NCBI RefSeq assembly: GCF_900112305.1 | Contig: NZ_FOKT01000001.1 | Span: 248,001-312,000 of the forward strand | Length of the DNA: 64,000 bases | From: Microbulbifer thermotolerans | GTDB taxonomy: Bacteria; Pseudomonadota; Gammaproteobacteria; Pseudomonadales; Cellvibrionaceae | Direction: 5' to 3' | Shown here: positions 15,967-26,210 of the stretch, one piece after another | Position numbering within the stretch: position 1 is the stretch's first letter | Layout: each line of letters opens with the position of its first letter | Made by a program: the position numbers and the translations under genes | The notes under the pieces: model-generated | What the model was told of the DNA's origin: nothing | Seen by the model: only the letters and a program-made list of their open reading frames with translations | The model's database searches: none

Positions 15967-17875
15967 TGTTTCCCGTAAGCTCCATGTTTTCCACTGGCTG
16001 TGGGGCTACCTCCTCCGTTGTGGTGATTGGCACTGGCGCCCCTTTCTTGATACGCGCCCATATTTGTTCGCGCACGATGCGTCCGTCGGCAGTGAGGCTG
16101 AGCGCTCCGGTCAGACCGTGTACCCGCTGTTCCGGGAAGCGGCGCAGCATGGGAATGCGTGGGAAAAGGCGGAAAGCGTCCGCCCCCAGGGCATACAGTC
16201 GCGCGAAAGCCGGGGCCGGGGCTGCCTGTGCTTCGATATTGCGTTTGGTGAGATTGTCATCCTCGAACAGCCAGGGCAGTGCGGTGAAGCGGATGCCGTT
16301 GATGTCTCTGTCGCGCTGTGGGTCAACACGTCCCCCAAATACCTGTGATGTGGCGTAGACAGGCAGGTCGCCGGCATAGAAAAAGGCCAGCATCGGGTTA
16401 ATCTGGCGCGCCTGCTGGGGCTGCGCCAGCAGGAAGATCATATCCACATCGCCGCGGCGTCGCGGTGTAAATGCCAAGGGGGCGGCCAGTTTCCGCCGCA
16501 GGCTTGCCTCGCGGGCCTTACTGTCTGAGATCAGCAGGGCATCGCTCACCAAGCGGGAAAAGTTGCTGTTGTCATTGAAGCTGCGGCTGACAGTTACTGT
16601 GCCGCCCAGCCGCTGCCACTCCTCTTGGAAGGCCTTGGTTCCGCGCTGGCCCCAGCCGGAGTCGGTGGCGAGGATCATCGCCTGGCGGTGTCCCTGCAGA
16701 TAGGCGTGCCGGGCCACTTGGCGCGCTTCGTCCTCGATGGCCAGTCCGAACTGCACCAGGTCGCCGGTCAGGCGGCCTTCGTCACCGTAGTTCAATGCCA
16801 GGGTGGGCACCGGCAGTTTTTCGGTGGCGAGCAAGTTGGATACTCTGCGCTTGTCCAGTGGACCCACGATGGCCTGGGCGCCAGCGTCGACGGCGGACTG
16901 GTAGATCTCTTCAAACGGCCGGTCACCGCCGGTGTCGTACACTTGCACCGCTGGCGTCGGGGCACCTGCGTTCAGGGCCGTGTAGTAGGCGGCCATAAAA
17001 CCGTCGCGAATGGCCCGGCCTGCGCCGCCCAGTGGGCCGGACAGAGGTAGCAGCAGGGCTATGTGGTCGGCGCGCTGAGTCGCCAGCTGCTCCAGAAGCT
17101 GCAGCGCCTGGGGCGGATGGGTGTTGGCGCTATGGTGCGGCCACTGCTGGCGCCAGCGTGTCAGGGCGGACAATTGTGAGCTGATATCGGTCTGGGTGTC
17201 GCGTCCCAGCAGGGCGAGTTGATACCATCCGCGCATCTGCGGGTCGCTGCTTTCGTCGGCGCGCAGTTGCAGCTCACGGGATGGGAGTTGGGTGAGAAGC
17301 TGCCAGAAGCCGTTGTTATTGTCCGCGATGGCGTCGTCGGTGCGCGCCAGTTCCGCGATTTGACGGCGCTCGGCGATGGCGCTGTCTAGGTCGCCCAGCA
17401 ATCCCCAGAGATCAGCGCGCAGGTCGCGCAGCGGCAGTGCGGTGTCCGCGGGTAACTGCGACAATATGGCATCGAGGCGCGGGGCGGTGGTCAGGTCGAG
17501 GGCGCGAAAAAATTCGTCTTCCTCGGAGAGCAGGCCACCGTACACCCGGGCATAGCGGGCGTAACTCAGGTCGTCCAGCTGTTCCGGGGCTACTTTCGCA
17601 ACCGCCTGCTTTGCGGACGCCTTATCTCCCAGTTCGTATAGAATGGCCGCCGCCTGCAGGCGCTGTTTGTCCCGCTCTGGTGCGGGTAGTGATTCGGCGC
17701 TGTGCAGCAACTGTATCGCGGCACTGCGGCTCGCGGCACTCGTGTTATCCACCGGCAGCTGCGCGTCGGGTCTGGTAGCCGGCGTTTGACAAGCGGCCAA
17801 GGCCACGGTTAGAGCACCAGCGGCAAATCGGGCGGCTAACCTGCTGACAAGGGAGGATGCGCCGGGCGCGGACAT
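15953..17875 (-). CDS. lpoA: Penicillin-binding protein activator LpoA
   Basis: 640 residues. Lipoprotein signal with VALAAC (lipidated Cys at about 29), a TPR-like helical N-terminal half, and a periplasmic-binding-protein-like C-terminal half beginning near HIALLLPLSGPLGGAGRAIRDG. LpoA is anchored in the outer membrane and stimulates PBP1a. The start is ATG at 17875 (GGAG 6 nt upstream) rather than TTG at 17908. It diverges from rsmI with only about 36 bp between the starts, so the two promoters must overlap the opposing gene ends or lie within this short gap. Confidence 0.93.
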   Translation of the reverse strand: MSAPGASSLVSRLAARFAAGALTVALAACQTPATRPDAQLPVDNTSAASRSAAIQLLHSAESLPAPERDKQRLQAAAILYELGDKASAKQAVAKVAPEQLDDLSYARYARVYGGLLSEEDEFFRALDLTTAPRLDAILSQLPADTALPLRDLRADLWGLLGDLDSAIAERRQIAELARTDDAIADNNNGFWQLLTQLPSRELQLRADESSDPQMRGWYQLALLGRDTQTDISSQLSALTRWRQQWPHHSANTHPPQALQLLEQLATQRADHIALLLPLSGPLGGAGRAIRDGFMAAYYTALNAGAPTPAVQVYDTGGDRPFEEIYQSAVDAGAQAIVGPLDKRRVSNLLATEKLPVPTLALNYGDEGRLTGDLVQFGLAIEDEARQVARHAYLQGHRQAMILATDSGWGQRGTKAFQEEWQRLGGTVTVSRSFNDNSNFSRLVSDALLISDSKAREASLRRKLAAPLAFTPRRRGDVDMIFLLAQPQQARQINPMLAFFYAGDLPVYATSQVFGGRVDPQRDRDINGIRFTALPWLFEDDNLTKRNIEAQAAPAPAFARLYALGADAFRLFPRIPMLRRFPEQRVHGLTGALSLTADGRIVREQIWARIKKGAPVPITTTEEVAPQPVENMELTGNSEAF

Positions 17876-17911
17876 ATTCTTCTCCAGCAAAATGTAACTT
17901 TTACTCAAACA

Positions 17912-18775
17912 ATGGGATTGTCTATGGGGCCGGATCAGGCGCTGCTTTATATCGTCGCTACGCCTATTGGTAATTTGTCCGATATGGTACCGCGAGCTGT
18001 TGAAGTTCTACAATGCGCCGACCTAGTAGCGGCGGAGGACACACGTCACAGTCAGAGGCTTTTTTCTCACTTCGCTATCGATACTCCGCTGATAGCGTAT
18101 CACGACCACTCGGATGAAAAGCGGACGGAGCAGATACTGCAGCGGCTGGAGAGCGGTCAGACGGTTGCGCTAATCTCAGATGCGGGTACGCCTCTGATTT
18201 CGGATCCCGGATACAGGCTGGTGCGCGAAGCTCGCCGCCGGGGCATTCGCGTGGTGCCTATTCCCGGACCCTGTGCGCTGATCGCCGCGCTCAGCGCCGC
18301 GGGCTTGCCCAGCGACCGTTTCAGCTTCGAAGGGTTCCTCCCCGCCAAACCGGTGGCGCGCCAAAAAGCTTTACATACTCTGGCGTCGGAGAGCCGCACA
18401 ATGGTCTTTTACGAGGCTCCGCACCGGGTGGTGGAGACGCTGGAAACGATGGTGGCGGTGTTTGGGGGCGATCGGGAAGCGGTGATCGCCCGTGAGTTGA
18501 CCAAAGCGTTCGAGACCTTCCATTCCGCCCCCCTGAGCGAGCTGGCGGCCTGGGTGGGGGACGACAGCAATCAACAGCGTGGTGAAATCGTATTGTTGGT
18601 GCGTGGTGCCGAGCGCCGTCGAGGTGACGAAGAGGTGGATGCAGAGGCTGAGCGGGTAATGAAGCTATTGTTGGGGGAGCTACCTCCCAAGAAGGCTGCA
18701 GCGCTGGCCGCTGAGATCACCGGAATAAATAAGAAGGTGTTATATAAATGGAGTCTGGCGAGCAAGGGCGAGTGA
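17912..18775 (+). CDS. rsmI: 16S rRNA (cytidine1402-2'-O)-methyltransferase RsmI
   Basis: 287 residues. The tetrapyrrole-methylase fold is marked by LYIVATPIGNLSDM, AAEDTRHS, LISDAGTPLISDPG, and the family signature FEGFLPAK. It methylates the ribose of C1402 in the ribosomal P site. The C-terminal small domain (LPPKKAAALAAEITGINKKVLYKW) is complete. ATG at 17912 or 17924 could be the start. Confidence 0.97.
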   Translation: MGLSMGPDQALLYIVATPIGNLSDMVPRAVEVLQCADLVAAEDTRHSQRLFSHFAIDTPLIAYHDHSDEKRTEQILQRLESGQTVALISDAGTPLISDPGYRLVREARRRGIRVVPIPGPCALIAALSAAGLPSDRFSFEGFLPAKPVARQKALHTLASESRTMVFYEAPHRVVETLETMVAVFGGDREAVIARELTKAFETFHSAPLSELAAWVGDDSNQQRGEIVLLVRGAERRRGDEEVDAEAERVMKLLLGELPPKKAAALAAEITGINKKVLYKWSLASKGE

Positions 18776-18807
18776 CTGCGTGCCGTCGGTTGCCCTGTGT
18801 TTGTGCC

Positions 18808-18836
18808 TTGCATTTCCCGTCTTCCACCACTAACCT
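18808..18836 (+). promoter_or_regulatory. Possible rnpB promoter
   Basis: TTGCAT at 18808-18813 and TAACCT at 18831-18836 have 17-bp spacing and would start transcription at about 18844, exactly where the RNase P RNA begins. The -10 is weak. Confidence 0.4.
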
Positions 18837-18843
18837 TCGCCGT

Positions 18844-19220
<377 letters not shown>

Positions 19221-19228
19221 CTTTTAGA

Positions 19229-19251
19229 ACCCGGCGCCCAGCCGGGTTTTT
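19229..19251 (+). terminator. Rho-independent terminator of rnpB
   Basis: ACCCGGC pairs with GCCGGGT across a 5-nt loop, followed by a T-run. Confidence 0.9.
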
Positions 19252-19404
19252 CCTGTTGATTGAAGATCTAATGGCGTATCCGCGCCTGAGTGCGCACTTG
19301 GGGCCCGGTGGCGCTCGTTTCCTCTCCCTGATTTGTGTCCATTGCGATTGCCGGCCGCGAGTGCGGCTAGTGCAGCGGGTGTGTTTATTGCCGGGGTTGT
19401 GTGC

Positions 19405-19427
19405 AAGTTAAAGTGTTTCCTTAACTT
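19405..19427. other. Hairpin in the 300-bp stretch between rnpB and the mraZ promoter
   Basis: AAGTTAA (19405-19411) and TTAACTT (19421-19427) form a stem with a 9-nt loop, followed by A-rich sequence. No gene is apparent from 19252 to 19548. The hairpin could be an upstream protein-binding dyad, but there is no further support. Confidence 0.4.
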
Positions 19428-19548
19428 AAAAAAGTAAGTGCTTGCTCCATTTTGCAATTGCAGTGTCGCCTGAAGCCCATTTTCTCCCCTTTTTTCTCTG
19501 CAGCCCCCGAGATTGCTGGGTTTTCGCGGCACTTTGCCGCCGATTTCC

Positions 19549-19576
19549 TTGACTTTAACCCGACCAGATTTATAGT
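19549..19576 (+). promoter_or_regulatory. Promoter of the dcw cluster (Pmra-like)
   Basis: TTGACT at 19549-19554 and TATAGT at 19571-19576 with 16-bp spacing form a strong sigma-70 promoter. Transcription would begin at about 19583, directly at the first GTGG repeat of the MraZ operator. Confidence 0.85.
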
Positions 19577-19583
19577 GTCGGTG

Positions 19584-19640
19584 GTGGAGAAAAGTGGAAA
19601 TTTGTGGAATTAAGTGGTTTATTCGTGGCTGTGAGTGGGT
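19584..19640 (+). promoter_or_regulatory. MraZ operator: six GTGG repeats at helical spacing
   Basis: GTGG occurs at 19584, 19594, 19604, 19614, 19625 and 19635, i.e. every 10 bp with a single 11-bp step. MraZ is known to bind three to four TGGG-type repeats with 5-bp spacers just downstream of its promoter. Here the array has six units, starts at the predicted +1, and is 110 bp upstream of the mraZ start. Confidence 0.8.
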
Positions 19641-19752
19641 ATTTACACTGCTCGAATGAGAATTGCTCAAATTTTCTCCGCTAGCATTCCCGGCAACTAG
19701 GTCGCGTCCGGGGCGGATAGCGCACACGAGAAAAAACGCACACCGATAAAAA

Positions 19753-20196
19753 GTGTATTTAGGCAGCCACGCAATCAATATGGACGCCAAGGGGCGTCTG
19801 GCCATTCCGGCGCGCGTTCGCGACACGCTGCTGGAAGAGTGTGGCGGGCGGCTCGTGGTGACAGCTCATACCGAGGAGCGCTGTCTGCTGGTTTACCCGG
19901 AGCCTCAATGGCGGGAAATTCTTCCGAAAATTGAAGCCTTGTCCAGTTTTAACAAGGTGGCACGGCGTGCCCAGCGGCTGTTGATTGGCTATGCCTGCGA
20001 GCTGCAAGTGGATGGCAATGGCCGCGTATTGATTCCGCCGACACTGCGGGAATACGCGGGGTTGGAAAAGAAGCTGATGCTGGTGGGGCAAGGCAAGAAA
20101 TTGGAATTGTGGAGCGAGGACCGCTGGATGGCCTGGCTCGACGACAGTGAGGGTGAGGGGGAGATGCCGGAGGAGATGGCGTCCCTCTCTTTATAA
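19753..20196 (+). CDS. mraZ: Transcriptional regulator MraZ
   Basis: 147 residues with two AbrB-like SpoVT folds: [20 protein letters not shown] (about 2-21) and the second repeat [17 protein letters not shown] (about 78-94). MraZ forms rings of 8-12 subunits and represses the dcw promoter through repeats such as those at 19584-19640. GTG at 19753 is chosen because it gives the standard N-terminus; no clear ribosome site precedes it, hinting at weak translation. rsmH follows after 12 bp. Confidence 0.97.
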   Translation: MYLGSHAINMDAKGRLAIPARVRDTLLEECGGRLVVTAHTEERCLLVYPEPQWREILPKIEALSSFNKVARRAQRLLIGYACELQVDGNGRVLIPPTLREYAGLEKKLMLVGQGKKLELWSEDRWMAWLDDSEGEGEMPEEMASLSL

Positions 20197-20208
20197 GGAG
20201 AACACAGG

Positions 20209-21135
20209 GTGTCTCAAGAACTGCATCGCAGTGTGTTACTGCGCGAGGCCGTGGATGCCCTGGTTACCGATCCAGGCGGCTTCTATATAGACGGCACTTT
20301 TGGTCGCGGAGGCCACAGTGCGGCGATATTGCAAAAGCTGAATGATGCGGGGCGCCTCCTGGGTGTCGACAAAGACCCGCAGGCGGTCGAGTACGCACAA
20401 CAGCGCTTTTCCGATGATGCGCGGTTTGCGATTTGGCACGGTTCCTTCGCTGATATGGACACTGCGGCCGGGGACTGGGCAGGCCGGGTGAACGGAATAC
20501 TGCTGGATCTAGGAGTGTCCTCTCCTCAGCTGGATCAGCCAGAGCGCGGTTTCAGCTTTATGCAGGATGGCCCGCTGGATATGCGTATGGACACCAGCAG
20601 GGGTGACAGCGCGGCAGACTGGATCAACAGCGAATCGGAGGCGGAGCTGGCCCACGTATTTAAGGAGTATGGAGAGGAGCGCTTCGCCCGCCGCATAGCG
20701 GCGGCTATCGTCCGGCGCAGGGCGGAAAGGCCGTTTTCGCGCACCTTAGATCTGGCGGAGGTCGTCAAGGCGGCCAACCCCGCCTGGGAAAAGGGAAAAC
20801 ACCCGGCTACGCGCGTGTTTCAGGCAATACGTATTCGGATCAACGGCGAGCTGGATGACCTGCAGCGGGCCCTGGATCAGTCCCTGCAGCTGCTTGCACC
20901 CGGTGGACGTCTGGTGGTGATCAGCTTTCACTCATTGGAAGACCGCATGGTGAAACGTTTTATCCGCGAAAAGGAACGCGGTCCGCAGTTACCGCGGGGG
21001 CTGCCGGTGAGGGAGAGTCAGATCAGCAAGACGCTGAAGTCGGTCGGCAAGGCAGTCAAGGCTGATACCGGAGAGGTGAGCGAGAACATCCGCTCCCGCA
21101 GCGCGGTGATGCGGGTCGCGGAGAAGCTGGGGTGA
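20209..21135 (+). CDS. rsmH: 16S rRNA (cytosine1402-N4)-methyltransferase RsmH
   Basis: 308 residues. The SAM-binding [10 protein letters not shown] and the [12 protein letters not shown] and [15 protein letters not shown] signatures are intact; the C-terminal [18 protein letters not shown] is present. It adds the base methyl to C1402, the same nucleotide that RsmI 2'-O-methylates. GTG start preceded by AAGGAG. Overlaps ftsL by 4 nt. Confidence 0.98.
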   Translation: MSQELHRSVLLREAVDALVTDPGGFYIDGTFGRGGHSAAILQKLNDAGRLLGVDKDPQAVEYAQQRFSDDARFAIWHGSFADMDTAAGDWAGRVNGILLDLGVSSPQLDQPERGFSFMQDGPLDMRMDTSRGDSAADWINSESEAELAHVFKEYGEERFARRIAAAIVRRRAERPFSRTLDLAEVVKAANPAWEKGKHPATRVFQAIRIRINGELDDLQRALDQSLQLLAPGGRLVVISFHSLEDRMVKRFIREKERGPQLPRGLPVRESQISKTLKSVGKAVKADTGEVSENIRSRSAVMRVAEKLG

Positions 21136-21410
21136 AAGGTGGAAAGCACCTGGTGGTGGTGTTGTGGCTGGCGACCATCGTATCGGCTTTGGCGGTGGTG
21201 TATAGCACCCAGCGCAGCCGGGAGTTGACCGCTCAGTTGATGCAGGCGCAAAAAGCCCGCGACGAACTGCGTTATGAGCAGGAGCGGTTACTTTTGGAGA
21301 AGAGTGCCTGGTCTGCATACAGCCGTATTGAGAGGGTCGCGCGGGAAGAGTTGAAAATGCGTGTGCCGTCGCCGGCCGAGCGGGTGTTGGTGCCGGCGGA
21401 GCACAATTAG
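21132..21410 (+). CDS. ftsL: Cell division protein FtsL
   Basis: 92 residues: short cytoplasmic start, one membrane helix (about 6-22), then a leucine-zipper-like periplasmic coiled coil (about 25-70). Size, topology and place between rsmH and ftsI identify it although sequence conservation is low. FtsL acts with FtsB and FtsQ to activate FtsWI. GTG start, overlapping rsmH stop (GTGA). Confidence 0.92.
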   Translation: MKGGKHLVVVLWLATIVSALAVVYSTQRSRELTAQLMQAQKARDELRYEQERLLLEKSAWSAYSRIERVAREELKMRVPSPAERVLVPAEHN

Positions 21411-21538
21411 AGAAGCAGGGTGGAACAGGCGTTTGGGCGGGCATACGGAGTCAGCGAGTTGCCCCATTCGATGCCGAACAGGTGAGCAAGTGGCTCACTA
21501 CATAATTGATACAACAGATAAAGCGAACAGGGACTTCA

Positions 21539-23323
21539 ATGGGCGCAGTCAAGAAACAGCAAAATCAGCCGGGTATTGCCCGCTGGCGCTTTGCGCTGGT
21601 GGCGGCTTTGCTGTGCCTGCTCGCCCTGGCATTGATTTTCCATCTCGCGCGCCTGCAGGTGCTGCCGGAGGCGGAGCGCGGCTACCGCTTTCTGCAAGAT
21701 CAAGGCCGGGCACGCACAATACGTACCGAAGAAATTCCCGCCTACCGCGGTGCCATTCTCGACCGCAACGGCGAACTGTTGGCAGTCAGCACGCCAGTAC
21801 ACAGCCTGTGGGCCAATCCACAGTTGTTGCGGGAGGCCAGTGCCAAGCAGCTGCGCAAGCTGGCCGCGGCCCTGGATATGAATCCCGCGAACTTGGCCAA
21901 ACGGCTGGAAAAATACCGCAATAAGGAGTTTATGTACCTGCGCCGCCACCTGTCGCCGGAACAGGCCGGGCGGGTGCTGGATCTGCAACTGACAGGCGTG
22001 TATAGCAGGAAGGAATACCGCCGCTTTTACCCCGCCGGTGAGGTAGTGGCGCAGTTGGTGGGCTTTACTGATATTGATGACCGTGGTCAGGAAGGGTTGG
22101 AGCTGGCCTACGAGGACTGGCTGTCCGGTCAGCCCGGTGCCCAGCAGGTGGTCAAGGATCTTAAGGGGCGCACGGTGCAGGATTTGGCGACCAAGCGCGA
22201 AGCGCGCCCGGGCCGCGACTTGCGCCTGTCCATCGATATGCGGCTGCAGTATCTTGCCTATCGTGAACTGAAGAAAGCCGTAGCGGAAAATGACGCCGCT
22301 TCCGGTTTTATGGTCATCCTGGATACCCGCAGCGGCGATGTGTTGGCGATGGCCAACCAGCCTTCCTTCAACCCCAACAATCGCAGCGGGGTGAAAGCCG
22401 CGGCGACACGCAACCGCGCCTTGATTGACCAGTTTGAACCCGGCTCTACGGTCAAGCCGTTAACCGCGTTGGCGGCGCTGGAAACCGGCCGTTATCAGCC
22501 GCACACGCCGGTGGACACCAGTCCCGGTTATATCCGTGTTCCCGGCAAGACCCTGGTGGACCCGGTGAACTACGGCCGCCTGGATCTGACCGGTGTGATT
22601 ACAAAATCGAGTCAGGTGGGTATCACCAAAATCGCGTTGGATTTGGAACCAAACGCACTGCGAGAGCTCTTTTACCGATTGGGTCTGGGAGAGGCGGTCG
22701 GCACCGGCTTTCCGGGTGAAGCGGCTGGAATACTGCCCAGCCGCAGTCGCTGGCACCCGATAGAGCGGGCGAATTTTGCCTTTGGCTACGGATTAACGGT
22801 AAACGGATTGCAATTGGCACAGGCCTACAGTGTGCTTGCCAACGCCGGGCTAAAGCGCCCGGTTTCTTTGGTTTTAAGCGGTGAAAAATTGGCGGTGGAG
22901 CCGGAACGTGTGGTCGACGGGGAATTGGCCAAGCAGGTGACAGCAATGCTGGAAACCGTAATCGGCGCTCACGGTACCGGCAAACGCGCCGCGGTCGAGG
23001 GGTACCGGGTGGCGGGCAAAACCGGCACGGTGCACAAAGTGGGCACTGACGGCTATGCGGACAACCGCTACCGATCGGTGTTCGCGGGTTTTATTCCCGC
23101 GGACAATCCGCGCCTGGCTGCGGTGGTGGTGATCGACGACCCGCGCCACGCCAAATATTACGGTGGTGAAGTGGCCGCTCCGGTGTTTGGTTCAGTGATG
23201 GCCGGCGCCATGCGCCTGCTCAGGGTGCCGCCCGCGGAGCTGGCCCCGGCGGCACAGCAGCTGGCCAGGAGCCTGCCCGCCGGGCAGGCGCCTGTGGCAA
23301 ACGAGAGAGGTAGCAAATCGTGA
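21539..23323 (+). CDS. ftsI: Peptidoglycan transpeptidase FtsI (PBP3)
   Basis: 594 residues from ATG 21539 (AGGGAC upstream; TTG 21506 would add 11 residues without a ribosome site). One membrane helix (about 17-37), the RGAILDRNGELLAVS pedestal motif, and a class B PBP transpeptidase domain. Catalytic motifs: STVK with Ser at 303, KTGT with Lys at 494. The SxN motif reads SSQ at 357-359 rather than the usual SSN. FtsI cross-links septal peptidoglycan with FtsW. Its stop overlaps murE by 4 nt. Confidence 0.97.
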   Translation: MGAVKKQQNQPGIARWRFALVAALLCLLALALIFHLARLQVLPEAERGYRFLQDQGRARTIRTEEIPAYRGAILDRNGELLAVSTPVHSLWANPQLLREASAKQLRKLAAALDMNPANLAKRLEKYRNKEFMYLRRHLSPEQAGRVLDLQLTGVYSRKEYRRFYPAGEVVAQLVGFTDIDDRGQEGLELAYEDWLSGQPGAQQVVKDLKGRTVQDLATKREARPGRDLRLSIDMRLQYLAYRELKKAVAENDAASGFMVILDTRSGDVLAMANQPSFNPNNRSGVKAAATRNRALIDQFEPGSTVKPLTALAALETGRYQPHTPVDTSPGYIRVPGKTLVDPVNYGRLDLTGVITKSSQVGITKIALDLEPNALRELFYRLGLGEAVGTGFPGEAAGILPSRSRWHPIERANFAFGYGLTVNGLQLAQAYSVLANAGLKRPVSLVLSGEKLAVEPERVVDGELAKQVTAMLETVIGAHGTGKRAAVEGYRVAGKTGTVHKVGTDGYADNRYRSVFAGFIPADNPRLAAVVVIDDPRHAKYYGGEVAAPVFGSVMAGAMRLLRVPPAELAPAAQQLARSLPAGQAPVANERGSKS

Positions 23324-24834
23324 GTCAGCGCGAAAAAAGAGCCGTGTCGCTAAAAGTGCTGGTGCCGGGTTACGCCGGCATTCCAGAAGTCCCCGTAAGT
23401 GGCGTGGCACTGGACAGCCGTTTGGTGCAGCCGGGTGATGTTTTCATGGCCCTGCGCGGCACAGTCGTGGACGGGCGCGAGTATATCGCTGAGGCTATCG
23501 CTGCTGGAGCCGCAGCGGTGCTGGCAGACGGCGACACCCTGGAGACAAAGGTGTGCGATGGCATTCAGATCGTCAGTGTTCCGGGGCTGGCCAAGCGGGT
23601 GGGTGAAATCGCCGCACGCTTCCACGGCAATCCAACTGGGCAAATGCACTTGGTGGGAGTGACGGGCACAAATGGCAAAACCACCTGTGCGTACCTGACT
23701 TCCCAGCTGTTGGCGCGTCATTTCGGTAGTGCCGCGCTGATGGGCACTATCGGCAACGGCATCTGGACTGACGGTGATATCGAGTTACAGGAAACGGGGC
23801 TGACAACACCGGATCCCGTGCGCCTGCAGGCGGATTACGCGCGATTCCGCGACTACGGCGTGCGCGCAGCGGCAATGGAGGTGTCTTCTCACGCTCTGTC
23901 CCAGGGCCGGGTGCACGGCTTGATTTTCGATACCGCGATTTTCACCAACTTGTCGCGGGACCACTTGGACTACCACGGCAATATGGCTGACTACGGAGCG
24001 GCCAAGGAAAAATTGTTCGGGCTGCCCAAACTCAAGCGCGGCATCATTAATTTGGATGATCCTTTTGGTGCACAACTGGCAGAGCGTTGCAAGCTGCGCA
24101 ATTTGAATGTCATTACCTATGGGCTGCAGGCCGGTGATCTGCATGTGACCGACTTGTGTCGGCACGAAGGCGGCTTTTCCGTACAACTGGCTACGCCTTG
24201 GGGTAGTGGCGAATTGAAAGCGCCGCTAATCGGTGACTTCAACATCCACAACGCATTGGCAGTGGTTGCCGCGGCGGCATCCGCGGGGATGCCTTTTGAA
24301 GCCATTCTCGCCGCGTTCCCTGAGATACAGCCGGTGCCCGGTCGCATGGAGCGCGTGAAGGTGGACGGGACTGAGGATATCAGTGTGCTGGTGGATTACG
24401 CCCATACGCCGGACGCACTGCGCGCGGCCCTGGCAGCGGCGCGGCCATATTGCCGCGGTAACCTCTGGTGCGTATTCGGTTGCGGGGGCGACCGCGATTC
24501 TGGCAAGCGCGCACCCATGGGGCGTATCGCTTCTGAGATGGCGGACCGCACCATTGTGACCAGCGACAATCCGCGTGGCGAGGAACCGCAAAAAATTATC
24601 GACGATATTCTCGAAGGTGCAGCCAGTAATGTTGAAGTGGAAGCCGATCGCGCCCGGGCAATCCAGCGCGCGGTAACTTGTGCTCAGCCGGGAGACATTA
24701 TTCTCATTGCCGGTAAGGGCCACGAGGATTACCAGATTATCGGCAGTGAAAAAATTCATTTCTGCGATCGCGAGCAGGCCGCGGCGGCATTGCAGCAACG
24801 CCTCGCGGAAACAGTGCGGGGAGCAGGCTTATGA
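23320..24834 (+). CDS. murE: UDP-MurNAc-L-Ala-D-Glu:meso-DAP ligase MurE
   Basis: 504 residues, Mur ligase fold with the P-loop GVTGTNGKTTCAYL and the substrate-specificity motif DNPRGEEP, which marks meso-diaminopimelate as the added amino acid. The carbamylated-Lys region follows the AMEVSSHALSQGR segment. Cytoplasmic step of peptidoglycan precursor synthesis. GTG start overlaps ftsI; the stop overlaps murF by 4 nt. Confidence 0.98.
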   Translation: MSQREKRAVSLKVLVPGYAGIPEVPVSGVALDSRLVQPGDVFMALRGTVVDGREYIAEAIAAGAAAVLADGDTLETKVCDGIQIVSVPGLAKRVGEIAARFHGNPTGQMHLVGVTGTNGKTTCAYLTSQLLARHFGSAALMGTIGNGIWTDGDIELQETGLTTPDPVRLQADYARFRDYGVRAAAMEVSSHALSQGRVHGLIFDTAIFTNLSRDHLDYHGNMADYGAAKEKLFGLPKLKRGIINLDDPFGAQLAERCKLRNLNVITYGLQAGDLHVTDLCRHEGGFSVQLATPWGSGELKAPLIGDFNIHNALAVVAAAASAGMPFEAILAAFPEIQPVPGRMERVKVDGTEDISVLVDYAHTPDALRAALAAARPYCRGNLWCVFGCGGDRDSGKRAPMGRIASEMADRTIVTSDNPRGEEPQKIIDDILEGAASNVEVEADRARAIQRAVTCAQPGDIILIAGKGHEDYQIIGSEKIHFCDREQAAAALQQRLAETVRGAGL

Positions 24835-26210
24835 TCAGCGCCATCTCCCTGCAGCAACTTCAAACGCGTTTCGGCGGTGAGCTCATCAATGGTTCGGTGC
24901 AGTTTGAACAGGTGTGCACCGACACGCGCCAGCTGGATTCCAACGCCCTCTTTGTCGCCTTGAAGGGGGAGCGTTTCGATGCGCACGACTTTGTCGGCGA
25001 ACTCGAAGGGCAGGTATTGGGGCTGGTAGTGGATCGGGAAATTCCCGGCAGCAAGCTGCCACAGTGGCGGGTGGCCGATACCACTGAGGCCCTCGGGCAG
25101 ATAGGCCGCATGTGCCGGGAACAGTTTAAAGGCCGGGTGATCGCGGTGACTGGCTCCTGCGGGAAAACTACGGTCAAGGAAATGCTCGCGGCGATATTTT
25201 CCCAGCGGCATAACCCCTGTGTGACCCGTGGCAATTTGAACAATCAGTTCGGCCTGCCCATGACCCTGTTCGAGCTGACTTCAGATCATGATGTTTTGAT
25301 TCTGGAGATGGGCGCCAGTGGTCCGGATGAGATCGCTTATCTGTGCGGCATTGCGAAACCCCAGGTGAGTGCGGTCAACAACGTCATGCCGGCCCATGTG
25401 GAAGGCTTCGGTTCTGTGGACGCCATAGCTAGGGCCAAGGGGAAGATCTACACCGGTCTCGAAACCGGCGGCACAGCTGTGGTCAATGCCGATGACGACT
25501 ACGCGAACTATTGGCTGGAGCGGATGCCGGAGGGGGTGCACACGCTGGAAGTGGGATTGGGGCATCAGTGGCCCATCCACGCGGACAATATTGCACTTGA
25601 TGATAATGGGTGCCCCACCTTCGATTTGTGCATCGAAGGCTTGGCGTACCGCGTGCGGTTGCAATTGCTTGGCGAACACAATGTGCACAATGCGCTGGTG
25701 GCCGCCGGCTGCGCCTTTGCCGCCGGTGTCCCTGCGGCGGAAATCGCCAGTGGCCTGCAAAGCCTGGGTGGCGTCGCCGGTCGTATGCAGGAGCTCTGCG
25801 GCATCAAGGGCGCGGCGATTATTGACGACACATACAACGCCAACCCCGGCTCGGTGGCGGCAGCGATTGAGTTGTTGGCACAGCGCCGCGGCAAGCGCGT
25901 TCTAGTGCTCGGCGACATGGCCGAACTGGGAGCGGATGCAGAGGAAATGCACCGTCAAATGGGCGAGCTGGCGCGGGAACGCGGCCTGGATGCTCTGTTT
26001 ACCCTTGGGCCGCTGGGTGCCGCCGCCAGTGTTGCCTTCAGTGCCGGGCGTCACTTGCCCCTGCACAGTTATAGGGACAGGCAGCCGCTTATCGCGGCGT
26101 TGACCCATGAATTGAATAAAAACACCACAGTGCTGGTGAAAGGTTCCCGCAGTGCCCGTATGGAACTGGTGGTGCAGGCACTCTGTGGGAACGCCAAAGA
26201 GGATAAATAA
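24831..26210 (+). CDS. murF: UDP-MurNAc-tripeptide:D-Ala-D-Ala ligase MurF
   Basis: 459 residues. P-loop [14 protein letters not shown], then [16 protein letters not shown] and the C-terminal [12 protein letters not shown] and VLGDMAELG motifs of MurF. It adds D-Ala-D-Ala to complete the pentapeptide. The required D-Ala-D-Ala ligase is not in this window. ATG at 24831 overlaps murE; the stop shares one base with mraY. Confidence 0.98.
   Translation: MISAISLQQLQTRFGGELINGSVQFEQVCTDTRQLDSNALFVALKGERFDAHDFVGELEGQVLGLVVDREIPGSKLPQWRVADTTEALGQIGRMCREQFKGRVIAVTGSCGKTTVKEMLAAIFSQRHNPCVTRGNLNNQFGLPMTLFELTSDHDVLILEMGASGPDEIAYLCGIAKPQVSAVNNVMPAHVEGFGSVDAIARAKGKIYTGLETGGTAVVNADDDYANYWLERMPEGVHTLEVGLGHQWPIHADNIALDDNGCPTFDLCIEGLAYRVRLQLLGEHNVHNALVAAGCAFAAGVPAAEIASGLQSLGGVAGRMQELCGIKGAAIIDDTYNANPGSVAAAIELLAQRRGKRVLVLGDMAELGADAEEMHRQMGELARERGLDALFTLGPLGAAASVAFSAGRHLPLHSYRDRQPLIAALTHELNKNTTVLVKGSRSARMELVVQALCGNAKEDK

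Noticed and set aside
19584-19640. Regular 10-bp repeats considered as a CRISPR-like array
   Set aside because: The repeat is only 4 bp with 6-bp spacers and sits at a promoter next to mraZ; it is an operator, not CRISPR. No CRISPR array or cas gene was seen in the window.
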